A stretch of DNA of 64,000 nucleotides from Mangrovimonas sp. ST2L15. GTDB lineage: Bacteria > Bacteroidota > Bacteroidia > Flavobacteriales > Flavobacteriaceae. The stretch covers positions 248,001 through 312,000 of the forward strand of contig NZ_LBIQ01000030.1 in assembly GCF_001280515.1 (NCBI RefSeq), written 5' to 3'. Below the pieces are notes generated by a model, which saw only the letters and a list, made by a program, of their open reading frames with translations, did not search any database and had not been told where the DNA came from. How positions within the stretch are numbered: position 1 is the first letter of the stretch; the number at the start of each line of letters is the position of its first letter. Shown piece after piece: positions 16,438-25,445 of the stretch. The position numbers were made by a program, and so were the translations under genes.

Positions 16438-16869
16438 ATGTCAAAACTCCCAATTACTGATATTTCAAATCTTATTCCGCAAAAATCTCCTTTTGTGATG
16501 GTGAATTCTTTGGAACATTTCTCTGAAACAGAAGTTGTTTCCACCTTTACGATTTCAGAAGACAACATTTTTGTTGAAAACGGTCAATTACAAGAACCTG
16601 GATTGGTGGAGAACATGGCCCAGACGGTGGCGCTTCATACTGGATACGCCTATTTTCTAAAAGGAGAAGATGCACCCACAGGATATATTGGATCCATAAA
16701 AAAAATAGCTGTAAAAAAACTCCCATCCATCAAAGAGACCATAACTACAAAAGTTAGTATTTTACACGAAATAATGGGAGTAACCATGGTTAACGTAACT
16801 GTATTAAACGTTGACCAAGAGGAAATTGCCTCAGGCGAAATGAAAACTGTTATTGCTGATAATGGATAA
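16438..16869 (+). CDS. Hotdog 3-hydroxyacyl-ACP dehydratase subunit, Glu-bearing (DH 1)
   Basis: 143 residues, FabZ/ApeP-like hotdog fold starting with IPQKSPFVMV. Glu58 in LVENMAQT aligns with the catalytic Glu of FabZ (EAMAQ), but the GHFPG histidine is absent (NIFVENGQ in its place). It therefore probably supplies only half of the dyad and needs a His-bearing partner such as the protein encoded at 29095. It overlaps the next, similar gene by eight bases. Confidence 0.82.
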   Translation: MSKLPITDISNLIPQKSPFVMVNSLEHFSETEVVSTFTISEDNIFVENGQLQEPGLVENMAQTVALHTGYAYFLKGEDAPTGYIGSIKKIAVKKLPSIKETITTKVSILHEIMGVTMVNVTVLNVDQEEIASGEMKTVIADNG

Positions 16870-17311
16870 GATTCACAATCTTGATATCACCAAATTTCTA
16901 CCGCATCGTGAACCTTTTTTAATGGTTGATCATGTACTTTCAATTGATGATCAACATGTATCGACCTCTTTTCATGTAACCGAAAATTGTCTTTTTACTG
17001 AAAATGGTTTTTTTAATGAAGTTGGGCTAGTAGAAAATGCTGCCCAGACTTGTTCTTCAATTGTTGGGAAAACCTATTTTGATGGCAACGATGCCAATGA
17101 CATCAAACTCATTGGATATATTAGCGCCATTAAAAAAGTTTCCATTCTTTCTTTACCAAAAGTTAATTCTACTATAGTTACCAATGCCAAGTTAATCTCC
17201 CGTTTTGACACAGAAGAATTTAGCATCTGTACGTTACAATGTAAAATTGTCCAAGACCACAAAGAATTAGTATCTTGTGAATTGAATTTAGTGATTCAAG
17301 AATTAACATAG
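16862..17311 (+). CDS. Hotdog 3-hydroxyacyl-ACP dehydratase subunit, Glu-bearing (DH 2)
   Basis: 149 residues from the ATG at 16862. It begins FLPHREPFLMVDHV, a FabZ-type N-terminus. Glu58 in LVENAAQT keeps the acid of the dyad, while the His-containing GHFPG loop is replaced by CLFTENGF. It is clearly a paralogue of the preceding protein and probably arose by tandem duplication. The two may form a heterodimer with the 29095 product or serve different chains (polyene and resorcinol). Confidence 0.8.
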   Translation: MDKIHNLDITKFLPHREPFLMVDHVLSIDDQHVSTSFHVTENCLFTENGFFNEVGLVENAAQTCSSIVGKTYFDGNDANDIKLIGYISAIKKVSILSLPKVNSTIVTNAKLISRFDTEEFSICTLQCKIVQDHKELVSCELNLVIQELT

Positions 17312-17317
17312 GAGCAA

Positions 17318-17728
17318 ATGAAGAAGAATGAAGTGCCTCAAGATAAAAGTAATTTAGAATCTGCCAATTTTAAAGAATTGTGCTATGCTGTTGATGAGAA
17401 CGGGGAGTATACCACGGTAAATAGTAGTGGTTGGACCCCTAAAACCATCGCTCTTAATCAAGCCATTGAAGATATTAATGAACGTGTTGCAGCAGCCAAA
17501 AATAGGGTCTTGAATAACGATGTTAGTCCTATTGAGTACTACATGGAATACCATAAAATGGATTTAGGTATCTTATCCAGTTATGTTGGTATGTGGCAAT
17601 GGCGCGTAAAACGTCATTTTAAACCTAATGTTTTTAAAAGGCTATCTACCAAAACTCTAAAAAAATATGCTGATGCTTTTGATGTGAGCATTGAGAAATT
17701 AAAAAATATCGAATTGCATGAAAATTGA
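17318..17728 (+). CDS. Small protein with XRE-like helix-turn-helix C-terminus
   Basis: 136 residues. The N-terminal 45 residues are extended and polar. The rest reads like an XRE/cI-type DNA-binding domain: YYMEYHKMDLGILSSYVGM, then FKRLSTKTLKKYADAFDVS and EKLKNI. It could be a pathway regulator embedded in the operon, though its recognition helix (MWQWRVKRHF) is unusual. It overlaps the BtrH-like gene by 11 bases, which suggests that the two products are made together and may interact. Confidence 0.62.
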   Translation: MKKNEVPQDKSNLESANFKELCYAVDENGEYTTVNSSGWTPKTIALNQAIEDINERVAAAKNRVLNNDVSPIEYYMEYHKMDLGILSSYVGMWQWRVKRHFKPNVFKRLSTKTLKKYADAFDVSIEKLKNIELHEN

Positions 17729-18713
17729 TTTTACGCACCATCAATCGGCACATTGTGAAAATGGTGTGGTATCCAATTTAATGAAGCACAATGGATTTGA
17801 AGTAAGTGAACCCATGGTTTTTGGAATTGGATCTGGATTGCTTTTCTGCTATGTTCCATTGTTGATGGTCAATCATGCACCGGCCATTACATATCGCGCG
17901 ATGCCAGGATTTATTTTTAAGCGATTTGCCAATCGTGTGGGTATTAAAATTAAAAGAGAAAAATTTAAAGACCCAGCCAAGGCCAAGGCTCGATTGGATG
18001 AAAATCTTGAAAAAAATAATCCTGTTGGATTGCAAGTAGGTGTTTATAACCTACTTTATTTTCCAGATGAATATCGCTTTCATTTCAACGCCCACAATAT
18101 GGTAGTTTATGGCAAGGAAGGAGATACGTATCTTATTAGTGATCCCGTTATGGAAACGGTCACAACACTTACCGATAAACAATTGGAGAAAGTACGGTTT
18201 GCAAAAGGTGCTTTTGCTCCTAAAGGACATATGTACTACCCAATTGCCTTCCCCAAGGAATTACACTTGGAAAAAGCCATCATAAAAGGCATCAAACAAA
18301 CCTGTAAGGATATGTTGGCCCCTGTACCCATTGTAGGAGTCAAGGGCATTCGAATGATAGCCAAACTGATAAGAAAATGGCCCAAAAAGAAAGGCACCAA
18401 AGTGGCCAACCACTATTTGGGACAGGTCGTAAGAATGCAGGAAGAGATTGGAACTGGCGGCGGTGGCTTTAGATACATCTTTGCAGCTTTTTTACAAGAA
18501 TCCAGTAAAATTTTGGGCAACCAAAAACTTTCCGAACTTTCAAAAGAAATGACTAGCATCGGTGATGCCTGGAGGGATTTCGCACTGGAGGCTTCCCGCA
18601 TATATAAAAATAGAAGTCCGAAAACAGATGCCTACAATCAAGTGGCCGATATGTTGGACGTCATAGCAGATAGGGAAGAACAATTCTTTAAGAAATTAAG
18701 AAAAGCTATCTAG
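17718..18713 (+). CDS. BtrH N-terminal domain protein (Cys-type acyltransferase/peptidase-like)
   Basis: 331 residues. The N-terminal 150 residues match the BtrH_N family: Cys13 in HQSAHCENGV, His in RFHFNAHNMVVYG (about 117), and a following SDPVME. In butirosin biosynthesis BtrH transfers an acyl chain from a carrier protein to an amine. By analogy this protein could transfer an acyl group from an ACP to an unknown acceptor. The C-terminal half resembles the companion DUF4872-type helical domain. It is followed five bases later by an ABC exporter, with which such proteins often co-occur in Bacteroidota. Confidence 0.75.
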   Translation: MKIDFTHHQSAHCENGVVSNLMKHNGFEVSEPMVFGIGSGLLFCYVPLLMVNHAPAITYRAMPGFIFKRFANRVGIKIKREKFKDPAKAKARLDENLEKNNPVGLQVGVYNLLYFPDEYRFHFNAHNMVVYGKEGDTYLISDPVMETVTTLTDKQLEKVRFAKGAFAPKGHMYYPIAFPKELHLEKAIIKGIKQTCKDMLAPVPIVGVKGIRMIAKLIRKWPKKKGTKVANHYLGQVVRMQEEIGTGGGGFRYIFAAFLQESSKILGNQKLSELSKEMTSIGDAWRDFALEASRIYKNRSPKTDAYNQVADMLDVIADREEQFFKKLRKAI

Positions 18714-18718
18714 TAGTT

Positions 18719-19462
18719 ATGATTCAAATTGACCAGGTATCAAAAAAATATAAGGACGCCGATTATTATTCGGTATCCAATTTGAGCCTGCACGTCAATG
18801 AAAAGGAAATTTTTGGTCTTTTGGGACCAAATGGCGCTGGAAAAACAACTCTCATTTCTATTTTGTGCTCCTTGATTAAACCCACTTCTGGGACTTTCAA
18901 AATTGATGGATTGGATTATCAACATGATAAAAACCGATTAAAACAACTCATAGGTATTGTTCCTCAAGAATACGCCTTATACCCGGCTCTAACAGCCTTT
19001 GAAAACTTGCAGTACTTTGGAAGTATGTATGGTTTGAAGGGAAAGGATTTATCCAACAAAATTAATGTTGCCTTAGAGCGATTGGGTTTGCTCCCTTTTG
19101 CACATAAAAAAATACGAACGTTTTCAGGAGGAATGAAACGCCGAGTCAACCTGATTGCCAGTATTCTTCATCATCCCAAAGTGTTATTTCTTGATGAACC
19201 AACCGTTGGTGTGGATGTCCAATCCAAGAATGCGATTATTCAATTTTTACAAGAACTGAATCAAAATGGTACCACTATCATTTACACCTCCCATCATTTA
19301 AATGAGGCCGAAAATTTTTGTACTGAAGTGGCTATCATTGACCACGGAAAAATTATTATTCAAGGAAAACCGAAAGACCTTATTTCCAATCATGAAGGAA
19401 CTCACAACCTGGAAGATGTCTTTTTAAGCTTAACAGGTAAAGCACTTAGGGATCATGCGTAA
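18719..19462 (+). CDS. ABC transporter ATP-binding protein
   Basis: 247 residues. Walker A GPNGAGKTT is at residues 36-44, the signature FSGGMKR at 135-141, Walker B VLFLDEP at 155-161 and the switch His in YTSHH. It belongs to the multidrug/lipid exporter class of ATPases and pairs with the ABC-2 permease whose gene overlaps its end by eight bases. It probably moves the pigment or a precursor out of the cytoplasm, but no substrate information is present in the sequence. Confidence 0.92.
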   Translation: MIQIDQVSKKYKDADYYSVSNLSLHVNEKEIFGLLGPNGAGKTTLISILCSLIKPTSGTFKIDGLDYQHDKNRLKQLIGIVPQEYALYPALTAFENLQYFGSMYGLKGKDLSNKINVALERLGLLPFAHKKIRTFSGGMKRRVNLIASILHHPKVLFLDEPTVGVDVQSKNAIIQFLQELNQNGTTIIYTSHHLNEAENFCTEVAIIDHGKIIIQGKPKDLISNHEGTHNLEDVFLSLTGKALRDHA

Positions 19463-20726
19463 ATTATGGGCATCTGCATATAAAGAATTTTTGTTGCTTA
19501 CCAGAGACGTTGGGGGTATTGCTATCTTATTTATCATGCCTTTGGTCCTAATTGTAACCATTACATTAATTCAGGATAGCTCTTTCAAAACCATCGAAAA
19601 TATTGACATTCCTATTTTGGTAGTTGACAACGACCAAGGAGATGTTTCTAAAACAATATTGGATGGCCTAAAAGAATCCGACGCATTTGAAATTCATTCC
19701 AAAACCTCTGAAGATGAAGCCAAGGATTTGGTTTTTAAGGGAAAATATCAAATGGCTATTGTCATTCCAAAAGAGCTTTCTGAGGAACTACAGGCCCAAG
19801 TAGATCAAAATGTGGAAGGTATTATGGCTAAATTTTCTATGGATTCTGATAGCACAGATACCACTCCCAAAAAACAGATTGAAATAAAGGAAGTTCGCCT
19901 CTATTTTGATCCAGCCACTCAAATTACCTTTAAGACATCGGTGAAGAACGGGATTGACAAGATGATCTCTAAAATTGAAACCGAATCCATTTATAAAGCT
20001 TTTCAAGAACAAATATCAGATGACCCTGAAGAAGTCATTTTTGATACAAAAAGCTTAATTAGCTTTAAAGAAGTTCTCCCAGAAAAAGACGAAAAAGAAA
20101 TGATTCCCAATTCGGTGCAACATAATGTTCCGGCTTGGTCTCTATTTGCCATTTTTTTCATCATTGTACCTTTATCCATCAATTTGGTAAAGGAAAAAAA
20201 TCAAGGAACGTTCGTTAGACTCCGAACCAATCCTGTGTCTTATGCTACCGTATTGGGAGGAAAAACATTGGTTTATTTATTGGTTTGCCTGATTCAGTTC
20301 ATGCTTATGCTTATGATTGGGGTGTTTCTTTTCCCAAAAATAGGTTTACCAACCTTGGATGTATCTGGACGTTTACCACTATTGTTTGTCGTGGCATTGT
20401 TTGCTGGGTTAGGAGCCATAGGTCTGGGGCTTTTGTTGGGAACCATTGCTAAGACCCAAGAACAATCAGCGCCATTTGGAGCTACCTTTGTGGTAATTTT
20501 GGCAGCTTTGGGTGGTGTATGGGTTCCAGTGTTTGTAATGCCTAAATTTATGCAGACACTATCTCATATTTCACCTATGAATTGGGGGCTTAATGCTTTT
20601 TATGATGTTTTCTTGCGTAATGCTTCATTTTTGGATATTTTACCTGAAATTTTCACCTTACTTATCTTTTTTTTGGTGACAACTTTAATTGCTATCGTTT
20701 ACAATGAAAGAAAAAATGCCGTCTAA
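19455..20726 (+). CDS. ABC-2 type transporter permease
   Basis: 423 residues. One N-terminal membrane segment (about 22-40) is followed by a large extracytoplasmic domain (45-220) and a C-terminal block of five or six membrane segments (230-415), the usual layout of YhiH/NatB-type ABC-2 permeases. It overlaps the ATPase gene by eight bases and the thioesterase gene by 23 bases, so all three are translated as a coupled set. Confidence 0.9.
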   Translation: MRKLWASAYKEFLLLTRDVGGIAILFIMPLVLIVTITLIQDSSFKTIENIDIPILVVDNDQGDVSKTILDGLKESDAFEIHSKTSEDEAKDLVFKGKYQMAIVIPKELSEELQAQVDQNVEGIMAKFSMDSDSTDTTPKKQIEIKEVRLYFDPATQITFKTSVKNGIDKMISKIETESIYKAFQEQISDDPEEVIFDTKSLISFKEVLPEKDEKEMIPNSVQHNVPAWSLFAIFFIIVPLSINLVKEKNQGTFVRLRTNPVSYATVLGGKTLVYLLVCLIQFMLMLMIGVFLFPKIGLPTLDVSGRLPLLFVVALFAGLGAIGLGLLLGTIAKTQEQSAPFGATFVVILAALGGVWVPVFVMPKFMQTLSHISPMNWGLNAFYDVFLRNASFLDILPEIFTLLIFFLVTTLIAIVYNERKNAV

Positions 20727-21153
20727 ACCTATCATTTCACATACCAGTAAAGTACGTATCCGATTTGTAGAGACCGATCCATTGGGAATTGTTTGGCATG
20801 GAAACTATATTCAATACTTTGAAGATGGAAGGGAAGATTTTGGAAGACATCACGGTATTTCCTACTTAGATCAAAAAAAATATGGCTTTGCCACTCCGAT
20901 CATAAAATCAAGTACCGATCATAAAAGACCGTTACGCTATGGTGATATTGCGACCATAAAAACCATTTTTATAGATAGTCCGGCAGCCAAAATGGTATTT
21001 CGTTATGAAGTATTCAATCAAGATGATGATCTTGTTTGTACTGGAGAAACCGTTCAAGTTTTTGTAGACCAAATTGGGGAAGGAGAGCTTTGGCTCACGC
21101 CTCCAGATTTTTTTATTGCATGGAAGAAAAGTGTAGGATTGCTAGATGAATAA
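20704..21153 (+). CDS. Acyl-CoA/acyl-ACP thioesterase, 4HBT hotdog family
   Basis: 149 residues from the ATG at 20704; a TTG at 20689 is less likely. The 4-hydroxybenzoyl-CoA thioesterase motif is clear: FVETDPLGIVWHGNY with the catalytic Asp25. Aryl-polyene loci usually hold one such thioesterase. It would release misprimed or finished chains from an ACP. Its gene overlaps the preceding permease by 23 bases and the following ketosynthase by eight. Confidence 0.85.
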   Translation: MKEKMPSKPIISHTSKVRIRFVETDPLGIVWHGNYIQYFEDGREDFGRHHGISYLDQKKYGFATPIIKSSTDHKRPLRYGDIATIKTIFIDSPAAKMVFRYEVFNQDDDLVCTGETVQVFVDQIGEGELWLTPPDFFIAWKKSVGLLDE

Positions 21154-22294
21154 GGTATTTCTTTCATATAACAATATTATTTCTTCTTTGGGATTTTCAA
21201 GTGAAGCCGTTGTTGAACAAATTCAAAAGGAAGTTTCTGGTTTATCTTTAATTAAAGACAAAACTTATCTTCCACAGCCTTTTTATTCGTCATTGATAGA
21301 TAACAACCTCTTAAATGAGGCCTTTGAATCTTTGGGGAGCCCACAAAACTATACCAAATTAGAAAGAATGATGATTCTTTCTCTAAATGACGTCATCACC
21401 CAATCAAATCTATCCATAAACGATCGTGTTGGATTGATCGTCTCAACTACAAAAGGAAATGTAGATGCCCTTGATGCAGACAATTCATTTCCTGAAGAAA
21501 GAGCCTATTTGAGCTCTTTGGCTAATTCCATTTCAAATTTCTTTGGAATAACTAGGACTCCCATCGTTATTTCTAACGCATGCGTTTCAGGGATTTTAGC
21601 AGTGGCTACCGCCAAAAGGTACATCCAACAAGGCATGTATGACCATGTATTGGTAGTTGGTGGTGATTTGGTTACCGAATTTATTTTGTCAGGTTTTAAT
21701 TCCTTTCAAGCCTTAAGTGACGAACTTTGCAAACCTTATGATAAGGATCGCAAAGGAATAAATATCGGAGAAGTAACCGCTAGCGCATTGGTTACTAACG
21801 ATATAGAGTTATTATCAGAAGATGCTGTTGCAATTATAGGAGAAGCTTCCTGTAACGACGCCAATCATATTTCAGGACCTTCTCGAACGGGTGAAGGTCT
21901 ATTCAGAAGCATTCAGTCGGCCTTGGAACAGTCACAAATTTCGGCCAAAGACATCGATTTTATTTCTGCCCATGGAACGGCGACCTTATATAATGATGAA
22001 ATGGAAGCCATTGCCTTTAACAGATCTGGATTGGAAGACGTACCAACCCATAGTCTTAAAGGTTATTTTGGACATACCCTTGGTGCTTCTGGCTTGCTTG
22101 AAGCCATCGTTGGGGTTCATTCATTAAAAAATGATACACTTTATAAATCTTTAGGTTTTGATACCCTTGGTGTTTCAAAACCCATTAATCTTATAACTTC
22201 TACACAAAAAACACCGTTACGAACCATGCTTAAAACAGCCTCAGGTTTTGGAGGTTGCAATACAGCTGTTGTTTTCAAAAAACATGCACTATGA
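21146..22294 (+). CDS. Beta-ketoacyl-ACP synthase (KS 2)
   Basis: 382 residues, divergent FabF-like ketosynthase. The nucleophile Cys146 (SNACVSG), His276 (SAHGTAT), Lys305 and His310 (LKGYFGHT) are retained, so it should be active. The N-terminal third is shorter and more divergent than in KS 1 and KS 3. It resembles the accessory ketosynthases of aryl-polyene clusters (ApeR-like). The stop overlaps the methyltransferase start (ATGA). Confidence 0.85.
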   Translation: MNKVFLSYNNIISSLGFSSEAVVEQIQKEVSGLSLIKDKTYLPQPFYSSLIDNNLLNEAFESLGSPQNYTKLERMMILSLNDVITQSNLSINDRVGLIVSTTKGNVDALDADNSFPEERAYLSSLANSISNFFGITRTPIVISNACVSGILAVATAKRYIQQGMYDHVLVVGGDLVTEFILSGFNSFQALSDELCKPYDKDRKGINIGEVTASALVTNDIELLSEDAVAIIGEASCNDANHISGPSRTGEGLFRSIQSALEQSQISAKDIDFISAHGTATLYNDEMEAIAFNRSGLEDVPTHSLKGYFGHTLGASGLLEAIVGVHSLKNDTLYKSLGFDTLGVSKPINLITSTQKTPLRTMLKTASGFGGCNTAVVFKKHAL

Positions 22295-23355
22295 CAAAAA
22301 CCGCCGTAAAAGCTTTAGATGCCTTAAATGAAGCCCATAAAATTGCTTTGGCTCCATTCTTATTTCAATCTGTCGTCTGCCTAAGAAATTTGGGAGTTTT
22401 TGATGAAATATTCAAGCATCGTAAAAAAGGAGGCGCTAATATGGCCGAGATAGCTGAAACTTTATCTTTAAGTGAGTATGGATTGGGTGTGCTTTTGGAA
22501 ATGGCAGAAAGTTCAGATATTGTGGAAAAAAATGAATTAGGCCATTTTGAATTGACAAAAACGGGTTATTTCCTCGCCTATCATCCAACGGTCAATGTTA
22601 ATGTGAATTTCACTCAAGATGTATGCTATAAAGGGCTGTTTCATTTAGAAGATGCGATAAAAAATGGGCAACCCGAAGGATTAAAAGAATTGGGGTCTTG
22701 GCCTACCATTTATGAAGGCCTATCCAAGCTTCCTTCTGATGTTCAAAAATCTTGGTTTGAGTTTGACCACCATTATTCGGATGACATTTTTAGATTGGCA
22801 CTTCAGCAGGTACTTAAAAACAAACCCAGAAAAATCTTTGATATAGGAGCCAATACTGGCAAGTTCTCAATAGCATGTTGTGAAGAAAATGAACAGGTTG
22901 AAGTAACAATGATTGATTTACCAGGTCAACTGGAAATGGCTCTCAAAAACGCTCAAGAAAAGGGATTTGAAGAGCGTATAACAGGTTATGAAATAGATTG
23001 GTTAAAGGATAATCCTAAAATACCTACAGGAGCTGACACCATTTGGCTATGCCAATTTTTAGACTGCTTTTCAAAAGAAGAAATTTTAAAAATTCTATCC
23101 ACTTGTGTGGCTTCTATGGATGATCATACTCAATTGGTGATTGTGGAAACCTATACTGACAGACAACGTTTTGACAGTTCTAGATATGTGCTGGAAGCTA
23201 CCTCCTTATATTTTACAGTTATGGCTAACGGAAACAGCAAAATGTACAAGTCAACTGATATTTTGGAATTAGCTGAGCAAGCCGGATTGGAGATCTATAA
23301 AGATTTACCTCTAGGAGAATATCACACCATGTATATTTGCAAGAAATCCTCTTAA
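22291..23355 (+). CDS. SAM-dependent methyltransferase (dimerising O/C-methyltransferase type)
   Basis: 354 residues from the ATG at 22291, which overlaps the upstream stop. The N-terminal 100 residues form a winged-helix dimerisation domain (MAEIAETLSLSEYGLGVLLEM), and the SAM motif DIGANTGKFS starts at residue 184. An acidic loop follows (VTMIDLPGQ). This layout is that of plant-type O-methyltransferases and CrtF-like enzymes. Flexirubin and aryl-polyene heads carry a methyl group on the aryl ring, so this enzyme is a candidate for aryl methylation. Confidence 0.85.
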   Translation: MTKTAVKALDALNEAHKIALAPFLFQSVVCLRNLGVFDEIFKHRKKGGANMAEIAETLSLSEYGLGVLLEMAESSDIVEKNELGHFELTKTGYFLAYHPTVNVNVNFTQDVCYKGLFHLEDAIKNGQPEGLKELGSWPTIYEGLSKLPSDVQKSWFEFDHHYSDDIFRLALQQVLKNKPRKIFDIGANTGKFSIACCEENEQVEVTMIDLPGQLEMALKNAQEKGFEERITGYEIDWLKDNPKIPTGADTIWLCQFLDCFSKEEILKILSTCVASMDDHTQLVIVETYTDRQRFDSSRYVLEATSLYFTVMANGNSKMYKSTDILELAEQAGLEIYKDLPLGEYHTMYICKKSS

Positions 23356-23973
23356 ATGACAAAAGAGAGCTTAGGCATATCGTCTTATATCCAGATTAAG
23401 GACCATCATATTAAATTGAATGGGAAGCCTCTATTTTCACATGAAGGAGCCTTTTCAGAATTTATAAAAATGGGGTACAAACAATGTGGTGTAGCTTATC
23501 CCAAGTTTTTTAAAATGGATGATTTAAGCAAATTGGCATTGGTTGCAGCAGACATCCTTTTAAAACATGAAGGTGTCCAACCCGAGAATGAAGAAAATAT
23601 TGCTCTTATTTTTTCAAACAAGGCCTCTAGTTTAAATACCGATAGAAGCCACCAAGAATCTATTCAAAATAAAGACAATTACTACCCAAGTCCGGCTGTA
23701 TTTGTCTATACTTTACCCAATATTTGTTTGGGTGAGATCAGCATTAAATATAAACTCTATTCTGAAAATAGTTTTTTTATCTTTGACAACTTTAATGCTG
23801 AACATCTGTATCATTACAGTCAAAGTTTAATGCAATCCAAACAAGCAGAAAAAGTTTTGTGTGGTTGGGTTGACGTTGATAATGACACTTATGAAGCATT
23901 TTTATATTTGGTTTCCAAAAATGGAAGCTACGAACACACAATAAACGAGATTAACAAATTATACAAGAAATAA
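23356..23973 (+). CDS. Truncated ketosynthase-like protein lacking the active-site cysteine
   Basis: 205 residues, about half a ketosynthase. Residues 40-160 follow the N-terminal thiolase half (KLALVAADILLKHEG, IALIFSNKAS, then LPNICLGEISIKYKLY), but where the nucleophile elbow should be the sequence reads SFFIFDNFNA, with no Cys. The C-terminal half with His, Lys and His is absent. The reading frame is intact and tightly packed between neighbours, so it is unlikely to be a decaying pseudogene. It may act as a structural partner or regulator for a ketosynthase. Confidence 0.7.
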   Translation: MTKESLGISSYIQIKDHHIKLNGKPLFSHEGAFSEFIKMGYKQCGVAYPKFFKMDDLSKLALVAADILLKHEGVQPENEENIALIFSNKASSLNTDRSHQESIQNKDNYYPSPAVFVYTLPNICLGEISIKYKLYSENSFFIFDNFNAEHLYHYSQSLMQSKQAEKVLCGWVDVDNDTYEAFLYLVSKNGSYEHTINEINKLYKK

Positions 23974-23975
23974 CT

Positions 23976-24233
23976 ATGGACGCTTTAAAACAAGAATTGA
24001 AGGAGAACATTATTGAGCAGTTGAATTTAGAGGATATGTCTCCAGCAGATATCGCAGATGATGATATGCTTTTTGGCGATGGTTTAGGATTGGATTCCAT
24101 AGACGCTTTGGAATTGATTGTCATGTTAGACAAAAATTATGGTATCAAATTAACTGATCCAAAAGAAGGACGTTCCATCTTTGAGTCCATTAATACTATG
24201 GCCACTTATATTTCAGAACACAGAACCAAGTAA
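23976..24233 (+). CDS. Acyl carrier protein (ACP 2)
   Basis: 85 residues. The attachment serine is Ser41 in GLGLDSIDALEL. It lies between the truncated ketosynthase-like gene (two bases away) and KS 3 (seven bases away). The grouping with KS 3 and the chain-length-factor-like protein suggests that this ACP carries the aryl polyene. Confidence 0.92.
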   Translation: MDALKQELKENIIEQLNLEDMSPADIADDDMLFGDGLGLDSIDALELIVMLDKNYGIKLTDPKEGRSIFESINTMATYISEHRTK

Positions 24234-24240
24234 TTCATTT

Positions 24241-25443
24241 ATGGGGAAAGGTGTTGCTATTACTGGGATGGGAATTATTTCTGCCATTGGTAACAATGTG
24301 GAAGAAAATTTTCAATCCTTAATCGATAAAAAAAAGGGCATTGGAAGAGTCAAAAAAATCCAAACGAACCATGTCAATGACATTATGGTAGGAGAAATTG
24401 ATTTCACCAATGATGATTTTATTGAACAATTGCAATTACCCGCAACTAATAATTATTCGAGAACCGCTTTACTAGGTGTCATAGCCGCGAAAGAGGCTAT
24501 TAAAAATGCTGGGATTTCTGATATAACTCAGTACAAAACTGGTTTGGTTTCAGCCACCAGTGTTGGTGGTATGGATATGACTGAAAGGTATTTTTATGAG
24601 TATTTAGAGAATCCTGAAGTCCAGAAATATATTGATGGTCATCATGCGGGAGATTCTACTCAAAAAATAGCAGAACAACTTGGTATAGATGGCAGTTTGG
24701 TTACTACTATTAGTACGGCGTGTTCTTCTGCTGCAAATGCCATAATGTTGGGTGCCCGTTTAATTAAAACAGGCCGTTTGGATCGCGTTGTGGTGGGCGG
24801 GTCTGATTGTTTATCAAAATTTACCATCAACGGATTCAAAACGTTGATGATTCTTTCAGACACCTTCAATACACCTTTTGACGAAAATCGTAAAGGCCTG
24901 AATTTAGGGGAGGCTGCTGCGTTTTTGGTATTGGAATCTGACAAAGTTGTTCAAGCCGAAAACAAAACCGTCCTTGCCTATGTAAAAGGTTATGGGAATG
25001 CCAATGACGCATTTCACCAAACCGCTTCTTCAGACGATGGAGATGGTGCTACCCTAGCCATGGAACAAGCCCTTAAAATAGCGGGTCTACATCCTGAAGA
25101 TATTGACTACATAAATGCACACGGGACAGCTACTGGCAACAATGACCTTTCAGAAGGAAGAGCCATACTAAGGGTTTTTGGAGATCGTGTTCCCGATTTT
25201 AGTTCTACCAAAGCATATACCGGACATACCCTAGCCGCTGCTGGAGGCATTGAAGCAGTATATTCTGTTTTGGCATTACAAAATAATGTGATTTATCCCA
25301 ATCTCAATTTTGAAACACCCATGAAGGAGTTTGACATTACTCCCGAATTGAGCATTAAACAAAAAGAAATCAAGACAGTACTTTCCAATTCTTTAGGATT
25401 TGGAGGGAATTGTTCTACCGTTATATTTTCAAAAGAACCATAA
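24241..25443 (+). CDS. Beta-ketoacyl-ACP synthase (KS 3, catalytic partner of CLF-like protein)
   Basis: 400 residues from the ATG at 24241. It is a complete KS with Cys161 (STACSSA), His294 (NAHGTAT), Lys324 and His329 (KAYTGHT). Two bases downstream a second KS-fold gene lacks all catalytic residues, which is the KS/CLF arrangement of type II polyketide and aryl-polyene systems. It is therefore the best candidate for the main polyene-elongating ketosynthase. Confidence 0.9.
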   Translation: MGKGVAITGMGIISAIGNNVEENFQSLIDKKKGIGRVKKIQTNHVNDIMVGEIDFTNDDFIEQLQLPATNNYSRTALLGVIAAKEAIKNAGISDITQYKTGLVSATSVGGMDMTERYFYEYLENPEVQKYIDGHHAGDSTQKIAEQLGIDGSLVTTISTACSSAANAIMLGARLIKTGRLDRVVVGGSDCLSKFTINGFKTLMILSDTFNTPFDENRKGLNLGEAAAFLVLESDKVVQAENKTVLAYVKGYGNANDAFHQTASSDDGDGATLAMEQALKIAGLHPEDIDYINAHGTATGNNDLSEGRAILRVFGDRVPDFSSTKAYTGHTLAAAGGIEAVYSVLALQNNVIYPNLNFETPMKEFDITPELSIKQKEIKTVLSNSLGFGGNCSTVIFSKEP

Positions 25444-25445
25444 TC

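Noticed and set aside
23356-23973. Pseudogene of a ketosynthase
   Set aside because: The frame is open, codons look like those of neighbours and it is packed three and two bases from adjacent genes. A stable half-length protein is more likely.
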